A stretch of DNA of 20,290 nucleotides from Phycisphaerae bacterium (lineage in GTDB: Bacteria > Planctomycetota > Phycisphaerae > UBA1845): the NCBI GenBank assembly GCA_029260155.1, contig JAJDDU010000295.1, positions 1 to 20,290 of the forward strand, read 5' to 3'. A program made the position numbers and the translations under genes. The notes below the pieces were generated by a model that was not told where the DNA came from, did not search any database, and worked only from the letters and a program-made list of their open reading frames with translations. Below, in pieces: positions 6,349 to 13,927 of this stretch (the stretch's first letter is position 1; each line of letters begins with the position of its first letter).

Positions 6349-9165
6349 ATGACGTCACAAGAGATTCGACAGCAGTTTATTGAGTTTTTCCGCGAGCGAG
6401 AGCACGAGATCGTGCCCTCATCGCCGGTCGTTCCGCACGACGATCCGACGCTGATGTTCGCCAACGCGGGCATGAACCAGTTCAAACCGTACTTCCTCGG
6501 CACTGAGACTGCCAAGCGCCCACGCGCTGCCGACACGCAGAAGTGCATCCGGGCCGGCGGCAAGCACAACGACCTCGACGACGTCGGGCGGGATACGTAC
6601 CACCACACGTTCTTCGAGATGCTCGGCAACTGGTCGTTCGGCGATTACTTCAAGAAGGAAGCGATTCGCTGGGCCTGGGAGCTGCTCACCGAGAAGTGGG
6701 GCATCGAAAAGGACCGGCTGCACGCGACGTACTTCGAAGGCGACGCATCCGAGGGCCTCGATCCCGACACGGAAGCACGCGATTTGTGGCTTGAGATTCT
6801 CCCGCCCGAGCGCGTCCACCCGGGCAATAAGAAGGACAACTTTTGGGAGATGGGCGACACCGGTCCGTGTGGCCCGTGCAGCGAACTCCACGTCGACCTG
6901 ACCCCGGACAAATCGGGCGCTTCCCTGGTGAACGGCGACGACGCAAGAGTGATCGAGTTGTGGAATCTCGTCTTCATCCAGTTCAACCGTGCTGCCGATG
7001 GCAGGCTCTCGCCCTTGCCCGCCAAGCACGTCGATACCGGCATGGGGTTCGAACGTTTGTGCGCGATCCTCAACGGCAAGAAGAGCAACTACGACACGGA
7101 CGTCTTCGCGCCACTGTTCGCCGCGATCCAAAAACGCTGCAGCGCCCCCGACTACACCGGAACGCTGCCGAGCGATTCAACCGATCCCTCCGCGCCGCAG
7201 GTCATGGTCGACGTCGCATACCGCGTGATCGCCGACCACGTTCGCTGCCTGACGTTCGCGCTCACAGACGGCGCGATCCCCTCGAACGAGGGTCGCGGCT
7301 ACGTGTTGCGTCGCATCCTGCGTCGCGCCGTCCGCTACGGCCGACAGTATTTCGGCATGCAGGAACCCTTCCTCTGCGACCTCGTCCCAGCCATCATCGA
7401 GCAGATGGGCGACAGCTTCCCCGAATTGACCAAACGCCCCGACCACGTCATCGAACTCATCCGCGACGAGGAGGCGTCGTTCGGCAAAACCCTCACGCGC
7501 GGCATCCAGCTGTTCAACGACGCTGCCGATACCGCGGTCAAACAACACGACGGCCTCATCAGCGGCGCAGACGCCTTCAAGCTCCACGATACCTACGGCT
7601 TCCCCATCGACCTCACCCAATTGATGGCCGAGGAACGCGACCTCCACATCGACATCGGCGAGTACGAGCGACTGATGGAGGAAGCGCGTCGTCAAGCGCG
7701 AAGCGGCACAAAGCTGAATCCAGAGTTTCAACATCTTCAACTGAAGTCCGGCGTCGCCTTTCCCATCTTGGAGACTGACGACGCGCCGAAGCATGAGGGG
7801 CTAACGTGCGCAGGATCGATTTTGGGTTGGTTAAAGGACGGAGAAGTAATCAGCACCCCTGCTCTTGGGAAGGATGATACGGCTGGGCTGATTCTCTCGC
7901 AGACATCGTTTTACGCGGAACAAGGTGGTCAAGTCGGGGACGTGGGCACAATCAAGACTGAAAGCGGCGTGTTTGCAGTTGAAAGCACAATCCGCGTTTA
8001 CGATATGCTATTGCACGTCGGGCGTGTTCAGTCTGGCCTCATAAAGAACGACCAACCCGCGAGTTGTTTGGTTGCGCCAGTTCGTTCTCACACGATGCAG
8101 AATCACACATCGACGCATGTCCTGAACTGGGCACTCCGGGAGGTGTTGGGCGAGAACGTCCAGCAGAAAGGCTCACTCGTCGATCCGGAGAAAACTCGGT
8201 TTGACTTTTCGCACAACAAGCCCGTGGCTGCGGATGAGTTGCGGCGTATCGAGTCGCTGGTGAACGAGCAAGTCACGGCTGACCATCAGGTCCATACCCA
8301 GGAAGTTGATCAGAAGCAGGCGCTTGAAATCAACACGTTGCGAGCCGTCTTCGGTGAGAAGTACCCCGACGTCGTGCGCGTCGTCTCCATCGGCGCCGAC
8401 ATCGACGAGATGCTAGCCGACCCGAAGAACGAGAAGTGGATGCAGTACTCCGTGGAATTCTGCGGCGGGACGCATTTGCAGAAGACCGCTGAGGCTGAGG
8501 ACTTCGTTCTGATCGCCGAAGAAGCGGTAGCCAAGGGCGTCCGCCGACTCGTGGGCATCAGCGGGCCAGCCGCGAAGGAAGCGCGAAGCAAAGGCGAGTC
8601 GTTGCTTGCCGAGTGTCCGTCGCAAGAGGACGTCAATCTCGCCGAGCGCCTCTCCGCGCTCCAGACCGAGCTCGAATCAGCCGTCATCCCAATCACCAAG
8701 CGGCTCGAAATCCGCGACCTGCTCGGCGAAGTGCAAAAGACGATCAAAGCACAATCCAAGCAAGCCGCCACCGCAGCCGCCGGCGACGTCATGACCCGCG
8801 CGCAGGAACTCCTCGACAGCGCCCAATTCGTCGGCGACACCAAGATCATCGTCGGCGAAGTTCCGCAAGCGAACACTGACGCGCTGCGCGGCGCCGTCGA
8901 CTGGTTCCGCCAGAAGACCGAATCGTCAGCCGTCCTGCTGGCTTGTCACGACGGAGAAAAGGTGACGCTCCTCGCCGGCATGAGCAAAGACCTCATCGCC
9001 AAGGGCACAAAAGCAGGCGATCTCATCCGCGAGATCGCGCCCATCGTCGGCGGCAAAGGCGGCGGGCGACCCGACATGGCCCAGGGCGGCGGCAGCAAGC
9101 CGGAGGCGATCGGCGCCGCCATCGAAGGCGCGACCGCGTGGCTGGTGGAGCGAATCGGGGGGTGA
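6349..9165 (+). CDS. alaS: Alanyl-tRNA synthetase
   Basis: AlaRS charges tRNA(Ala) and edits mischarged Ser/Gly. The protein has 938 residues, somewhat longer than E. coli (about 875). The N-terminal class II catalytic core shows MFANAGMNQFK at 36-46, HNDLDDVGRDTYHHTFFEMLG at 73-93 and GNWSFGDYF. The editing domain carries the zinc ligands HTSTH (His586, His590) and CGGTH (Cys705, His709). The C-Ala domain ends with GGKGGGRPDMAQGGG near 900-915. The ATG at 6349 matches the family start (TSQEIRQQFIEFF); AGGAGA lies 13 bases upstream, a little far. An in-frame start at 6232 would add 39 residues unlike AlaRS. Codon use loosens between about 7720 and 8200 compared with the strongly GC-biased flanks. 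The preceding 158 bases (6191-6348) hold no convincing promoter or T-box. Confidence 0.97.
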   Translation: MTSQEIRQQFIEFFREREHEIVPSSPVVPHDDPTLMFANAGMNQFKPYFLGTETAKRPRAADTQKCIRAGGKHNDLDDVGRDTYHHTFFEMLGNWSFGDYFKKEAIRWAWELLTEKWGIEKDRLHATYFEGDASEGLDPDTEARDLWLEILPPERVHPGNKKDNFWEMGDTGPCGPCSELHVDLTPDKSGASLVNGDDARVIELWNLVFIQFNRAADGRLSPLPAKHVDTGMGFERLCAILNGKKSNYDTDVFAPLFAAIQKRCSAPDYTGTLPSDSTDPSAPQVMVDVAYRVIADHVRCLTFALTDGAIPSNEGRGYVLRRILRRAVRYGRQYFGMQEPFLCDLVPAIIEQMGDSFPELTKRPDHVIELIRDEEASFGKTLTRGIQLFNDAADTAVKQHDGLISGADAFKLHDTYGFPIDLTQLMAEERDLHIDIGEYERLMEEARRQARSGTKLNPEFQHLQLKSGVAFPILETDDAPKHEGLTCAGSILGWLKDGEVISTPALGKDDTAGLILSQTSFYAEQGGQVGDVGTIKTESGVFAVESTIRVYDMLLHVGRVQSGLIKNDQPASCLVAPVRSHTMQNHTSTHVLNWALREVLGENVQQKGSLVDPEKTRFDFSHNKPVAADELRRIESLVNEQVTADHQVHTQEVDQKQALEINTLRAVFGEKYPDVVRVVSIGADIDEMLADPKNEKWMQYSVEFCGGTHLQKTAEAEDFVLIAEEAVAKGVRRLVGISGPAAKEARSKGESLLAECPSQEDVNLAERLSALQTELESAVIPITKRLEIRDLLGEVQKTIKAQSKQAATAAAGDVMTRAQELLDSAQFVGDTKIIVGEVPQANTDALRGAVDWFRQKTESSAVLLACHDGEKVTLLAGMSKDLIAKGTKAGDLIREIAPIVGGKGGGRPDMAQGGGSKPEAIGAAIEGATAWLVERIGG

Positions 9166-9270
9166 CGAAGCAGTCAGCCCCCAGCCTCATCCCGCCCGGT
9201 GACGGCGAGATTCGATGGACAATCGGCTGACACTACTGCAGGGCACTCCGAAGCAAGCCGATACACATTT

Positions 9271-12200
9271 ATGGGACGTCCGGGGTTCTCTTCGTGTTGC
9301 GCTGCGCTCAGGCTGTGCGCTGTCGGCGGGCTGGCTGTGTCGAGCTCGGGCTGCGGAGACTCCCTCTGCACCCTGTTTGAACTATCACCGCTGGCATCGA
9401 CGATCACAGCCGACACCAATGAGCTGTCCCGAGCCCCAGGGCACGCACGGACGGCGTCATTGCGGGCCATTCCGCTCGGCGGCCGACCGCCGTACACCTT
9501 CGATTGGTCGGTGGACGATCCGAAGGGCGGGCCGGCTGACGGACTTCTGGACTCCCTAGATGGTCCCGCCCCACGATTCACAGCCGGCGAATCCGTTGGC
9601 CCGCACCACGTACACTGCACCGTGACCGATTCCTGCGGGCGACAGCACGCGGCGAGCATGGTATTGCAAGTCGGCGGTGACGTCGGCCTCGAACCGAATG
9701 CGCGTCGCAGTGGAGTCGTTGCGGGCGGCGGATCAGCCGGGCGAACCGCGATTCGCCTCAAACCCCGGCCCGACGCGCCCCCAGCCGAAATCACGTGGAC
9801 TTGCACTTCACCCGACGGACACGTCGACAACAGCAGACTGGATACCTCCCAGCCAACCGCGCCGGTTTTCACCAGCGCCGACGTACTCGGCACGCACGTG
9901 CTGACCGCGAGCATCCTGGACTCCGCCGGCGTCAGATCGGTCGAGTCGACCATCGTCGTCGTCGCGCCGGCAGCGGCGCTGGACGTCATCGCATCTCGTA
10001 CTTCGGTCCCGCCCGGAGGAGGATCGCAAGGATTGCTATCGTTGCTGGCCACACCCATTGGTGGACTCTCGCCTTACGTTTACGACTGGGAGGTCATCGG
10101 GCCTGGACTTGAACCGCGTACATCCTTGCTGTGGGACAGCGGCGTGCGAGATCCCGCATTCGAAAGCGGGGAAGAGACCGGGACGTTCGTCGCGCGCTGC
10201 GCGATCACCGACGCGAACGGTCTCATCATGATCGGGTCTACGACCATCGAAGTGGCATCGCGCATGTCCCTGAACATCCAGGCCAATCGTCTCAGCTTGC
10301 CCGCAGATCCGGCCTTCGGCGACGGGGCCGTTCTTCTGGCCCAGACGCGCGGCGGGCGCGCTCCGATCAGCTTCGCATGGAGGGTCGTCGGACACGGCGG
10401 CAGCGATGACGCCAACCTGCTGACACCGACCGTTGCGGGTGAAGCGGTCTTCGGACCCACCGACCGCGCAGGCTTGTACGTCGTTCATTGCACAGCCACG
10501 GACGCCGACGGCTCTGCTTCGACCGGTTCGATTCGGCTGACCGTGGGAGAGTCGCTGGGTGCGTCGCTTGCGTCCGACAGGACCTCTTTGACAATCGACG
10601 GACCCGCGTCGACCGGCACCGCACAGCTCCGCACGCGCGTCAGCGGCGGCACGCAGCCATACACCTATCGATGGACGGTGATCGATCCCGAAGGGCGGGA
10701 GGCGCCGCAATTCCTCACCGGGGCGACGCTGGCCAATCCCACGTTTTCAGACGCACCCCACGTCGGGCCCTACGCGGTGGTCTGCAAAGTGACGGATTCG
10801 GCCGGCACCACGACGGCGGCCGCAATCACAATCACCGTCGGACAGCCGCTCAATCTGGCCCTGGGCGTTGACAAGCACTTGCTTACCAACGACTCCGGCG
10901 TCAGCAGCCGGACACAGCTATTCGCAGACCTCCATGGGGGACTACGGCCATACACATTCCGGTGGCAGATCGCCGGGCCCAACGGCGTATCCGAATTCGC
11001 GCGCCTAAGTGACCAGTCGATTCCAAACCCGGTATTCACAGCCGGAGCAACCGAGGGAACCTATCGCGCAACGCTGATTGTGACCGACGCGCTCAACGCG
11101 GTGTTCACGGATACCGTGCAGTTGGTCGTCGGAAGCCCGAGCGGTTTTTCACCGGGCGCAAACCTCTCGATGGACGTGTCGGTGGATCGGCAGAACATCT
11201 CGCCCTCCGGCGGGACAGCTTCTCTCGTCACAACCACCATCGGCGGTGTCCCCCCTCTGACCTACGACTGGTCCGTGACAGCACCCACCGGCGTTGGCGA
11301 AAACGACCGTCTCGATGCCACGAGCAATCCGGTGGCAGTGTTCACCAGCAGCGCGACGCAGGGTACGTACCGCCTGCGATGCACCGTGACCGACGCGGTG
11401 GGCAATTCGTTCACCGACTCCGTGCAGGTGACTGTTAGCGACGGATTCAGTCTCGATGTCCGCACTGAGGTCTCGCACGTAGCCCCTGGTGGCACCGTTG
11501 AACTGACCGCCGATCGCAACGGCGGCAGGGCGAACTTCACCTACACTTGGAGCGCGATGGACGACACCGGCACCGCAGGCGGCAGTTTCGCGACAGGTGG
11601 CGCGGCCCCCGGATCCGCCTCACAGGTGACTGCCGACGACGCCGTTAATTCGTGGACCGCCCCCGCAGCCGATTCCGGCATCGCGGGTACCTACCGAATC
11701 ACCGTTGCCGCCACCGACTCTGCCGGCAGCAGCTTCACCGATAGCGTGATCGTGAACGTCACCAACGCGTTCGCCATAAACGTGTCCGCGTCCACCACCC
11801 ACGTCCCGCCGGGCGGCGCGGTCAATCTCGCGGTCAGCCAGACCGGCGGCACACCCGATTTCACCTACACATGGACCAGCACCAACAACGCCGCAGAACT
11901 CTCCGGCGCCTTCACCAACGGTGCGACGGGTGCGGGCGCTGCCTTGCAGGTCGCCCCCGACGACGTGACCAACGTCTGGACGGCTCCGTCCGCCGGCAAC
12001 GGCGTTCTCGGGACCTACCTCATCTCCGCATCCGCCACCGACGCATCCGGCAACACGTTCGCCGACACGGTGGAGGTGGTCGTCACCTCGCCGTTTTCAA
12101 TTACGCTCGCAACCGGCGATCAAACCATCGCGTCGGGGCAATCCACGACCATTGTGGCCGATCGCTCTGGAGGAGAGTCGCCCTTCAGCTACGGGTGGAC

Positions 12201-13908
12201 CGCCACCGACTCCGCAGGAACGCCGGTCGGTGTTTTCACCGCAGGGTCGACCGCCACGGGCGCAGCAAGTCAAGCCGGTCTCGCCGACGACGCGACAAAC
12301 ACCTGGATCGCACCCACCATTGCTGCCGGCACGCGCGAAACCTTCACCATCACCACCGTCGCCGTCGACGCGTTCGGAAACACCTTCGTCGACACCGCCA
12401 CCTTCGTCACCGGCGGCGACAACGCCCTCACCCTCGACTTGACCGCCAATGTCGTTTTCGTTTCGCCGGGGCAATCGGTCAATCTGACCGCAAAGGCCAC
12501 CGGCGGCGTCTCCACCTTCGACTACGTATTCTCCGCCACCGACGCTTCCGGCGCTTCAGCCGGTACGCTCGGCTCAGCCACCCAGAACAACATCGTAGGC
12601 GATACGACCAACACCTGGACAGCCCCCGCCGCCGCAGCGGGAACGCTCGGAACGTACCGCATCCAAGTCATTGCCACCGATTCCGCCGGAACAACATTCG
12701 TCGATTCCGTACACGTGGTCGTGCGATCGCACGTTTCGTTAGACCTCGCCGCCAACGACACGTTCGTACTTCCCTCTACGCTTGTAACACTCACGGCTGA
12801 CCAATCCGGCGGCGAAACAACCTACGACTACAGCTGGTCCGCAACAGACGAAAGCGGAAACCCCGCCGGCACATTCTCCATCGCCGCCGCCGGAACGGGC
12901 GCCGCTCTGCAAAACGCGGAAGCGGGCGACGTGAAAAACGCCTGGTCGATTGCGACAGAGGGAACCTACACCATCGCCTGCACGGTCACCGACAACATCG
13001 CGCAGACGTTCACCGACTCCGTTCCCATCGTGGTCACCGCGCAGGACGTGTTCTCACTCAACGTGACAGCCGACAAGCTCGTGGTCGCGCCCGGCGAAAC
13101 CGTCAGCCTCGTCGGCGACCGAACCGGCGGGTCAGCCAACTTCAGCTACGCGTGGACCGCAATCAACGAAGTCGGTAACGCAACCGGAACGCTTGGCGCC
13201 GCCAATCAAGCCGCCATCGCCAACGACACCACCAATACCTGGATCGCGCCTTCAACCGGCGACGTCGACGGAACCTACCGCATCACCTGCACCATCACCG
13301 ACGCCCAATCGCGAGCGTTCACCGATACCATCGAGATCCGCGTGAGCAGCTTGGCGATACAGAACGTTTTCCTGGCGCCTGCGGCGGCGGCCATCAACAG
13401 CATCCTCGGCGGAACGACGCTGACCCCCGCCGTCAGCGGGGGCGACCCGGGTCAAACAATCGCAGCCGGGTTCACCAACCCGGACTACCCGCGCAACGTG
13501 GTCATCACCGTCACCGACATCAACAACAGCATCTCCGGCGGAACGGCGCGCGTCACCGGGCTCGACGCACGCGGTTTGGCGCAGTCCGAGGTCATTGCCA
13601 TCGCGCCTACCGGCGGAGGCTTCAGCACCAATGCAGGCGTCGTGCCGTTCGCTACCGTCTCGCAGATTGACCTGTTCACCTTCGCGGGTCCCAACCCCTT
13701 CGCCGACCAAATAACGGTTGGCGTCGGCGACAAGTTCGGGCTGACCGGAAATCTGGTCCTCAACACCGACGTGTTGTACGTGAGCGAAGGCGGAACCGTC
13801 ATCACCACAGGATACACCGTTGACGCGACTGCAGGCCGGGAGGGCATTACGTTCGCCGCTGCACCAAACGCCGCGAGAAACTACACCGTCGTCTTTCGCA
13901 CGCGGTAG
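9271..13908 (+). CDS. Giant surface lipoprotein with 13 PKD/Ig-like repeats and a phage-like C-terminal module
   Basis: The 1545-residue protein begins with a signal-like segment ending in SSSGC (Cys28, probable lipidation site). Thirteen repeats of about 90-110 residues follow up to residue 1360, each with a GG..PYTY.W strand, a GTY....TD..G strand and a terminal V.V strand, typical of PKD/Ig-like beta sandwiches that act as stalks or adhesive modules. Repeats 1-7 carry the NPVFTS.ATQGTY form; 8-13 mostly carry an inserted NTWTAP segment. Residues 1361-1545 lack the repeat pattern and contain NPDYPRNVVITVTD, GLDARGLAQSEVI and GVGDKFGL, an arrangement I associate with phage structural proteins. 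I chose ATG 9271 because only this start places the signal peptide at the N-terminus; a GTG at 9199 is in frame, and neither has a good Shine-Dalgarno. Ligand and function are unknown. Confidence 0.82.
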   Translation: MGRPGFSSCCAALRLCAVGGLAVSSSGCGDSLCTLFELSPLASTITADTNELSRAPGHARTASLRAIPLGGRPPYTFDWSVDDPKGGPADGLLDSLDGPAPRFTAGESVGPHHVHCTVTDSCGRQHAASMVLQVGGDVGLEPNARRSGVVAGGGSAGRTAIRLKPRPDAPPAEITWTCTSPDGHVDNSRLDTSQPTAPVFTSADVLGTHVLTASILDSAGVRSVESTIVVVAPAAALDVIASRTSVPPGGGSQGLLSLLATPIGGLSPYVYDWEVIGPGLEPRTSLLWDSGVRDPAFESGEETGTFVARCAITDANGLIMIGSTTIEVASRMSLNIQANRLSLPADPAFGDGAVLLAQTRGGRAPISFAWRVVGHGGSDDANLLTPTVAGEAVFGPTDRAGLYVVHCTATDADGSASTGSIRLTVGESLGASLASDRTSLTIDGPASTGTAQLRTRVSGGTQPYTYRWTVIDPEGREAPQFLTGATLANPTFSDAPHVGPYAVVCKVTDSAGTTTAAAITITVGQPLNLALGVDKHLLTNDSGVSSRTQLFADLHGGLRPYTFRWQIAGPNGVSEFARLSDQSIPNPVFTAGATEGTYRATLIVTDALNAVFTDTVQLVVGSPSGFSPGANLSMDVSVDRQNISPSGGTASLVTTTIGGVPPLTYDWSVTAPTGVGENDRLDATSNPVAVFTSSATQGTYRLRCTVTDAVGNSFTDSVQVTVSDGFSLDVRTEVSHVAPGGTVELTADRNGGRANFTYTWSAMDDTGTAGGSFATGGAAPGSASQVTADDAVNSWTAPAADSGIAGTYRITVAATDSAGSSFTDSVIVNVTNAFAINVSASTTHVPPGGAVNLAVSQTGGTPDFTYTWTSTNNAAELSGAFTNGATGAGAALQVAPDDVTNVWTAPSAGNGVLGTYLISASATDASGNTFADTVEVVVTSPFSITLATGDQTIASGQSTTIVADRSGGESPFSYGWTATDSAGTPVGVFTAGSTATGAASQAGLADDATNTWIAPTIAAGTRETFTITTVAVDAFGNTFVDTATFVTGGDNALTLDLTANVVFVSPGQSVNLTAKATGGVSTFDYVFSATDASGASAGTLGSATQNNIVGDTTNTWTAPAAAAGTLGTYRIQVIATDSAGTTFVDSVHVVVRSHVSLDLAANDTFVLPSTLVTLTADQSGGETTYDYSWSATDESGNPAGTFSIAAAGTGAALQNAEAGDVKNAWSIATEGTYTIACTVTDNIAQTFTDSVPIVVTAQDVFSLNVTADKLVVAPGETVSLVGDRTGGSANFSYAWTAINEVGNATGTLGAANQAAIANDTTNTWIAPSTGDVDGTYRITCTITDAQSRAFTDTIEIRVSSLAIQNVFLAPAAAAINSILGGTTLTPAVSGGDPGQTIAAGFTNPDYPRNVVITVTDINNSISGGTARVTGLDARGLAQSEVIAIAPTGGGFSTNAGVVPFATVSQIDLFTFAGPNPFADQITVGVGDKFGLTGNLVLNTDVLYVSEGGTVITTGYTVDATAGREGITFAAAPNAARNYTVVFRTR
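9400..11440 (+). repeat. PKD-like repeat block A (seven units)
   Basis: Seven coding repeats of roughly 290 bases each form the N-terminal half of the giant lipoprotein. Their shared protein pattern is GG..PYTY.W..V.P(E/K)G, then NP.F(T/S)....GTY, then (C/I).VTD..G, then a terminal V.VG. The copies are diverged, so the array is old rather than a recent tandem duplication. Confidence 0.7.
11441..13350 (+). repeat. PKD-like repeat block B (six units with NTWTAP insertion)
   Basis: Six coding repeats of about 320 bases. Compared with block A they share A.PG..V.L.A...GG..(N/D)(F/Y).Y.W.A.(D/N), a Ser/Thr/Gly/Ala-rich segment, (T/V)N.W.AP....G..GTY, and TFVDSV.V.V. Repeat 12 lacks part of the insert (KNAWSIATEGTY). 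The copies resemble each other more than they resemble block A, suggesting a second round of expansion. Confidence 0.65.
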
Positions 13909-13927
13909 CGACAACAGCCACGCTACC
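13904..13927. terminator. Perfect inverted repeat between convergent lipoprotein genes
   Basis: GGTAGCG (13904-13910), a 10-base loop, then CGCTACC (13921-13927). The 18-base gap between the two stop codons lies inside this 7-bp stem-loop, so it could end transcription from both sides. There is no T-run on either strand, so a classical intrinsic terminator is not shown. Confidence 0.35.

Noticed and set aside
11871..12800. Plus-strand Arg/His-rich frame inside the PKD-repeat gene
   Set aside because: It is a frame-shifted reading of the repeat array and its apparent repetition comes from the true frame.
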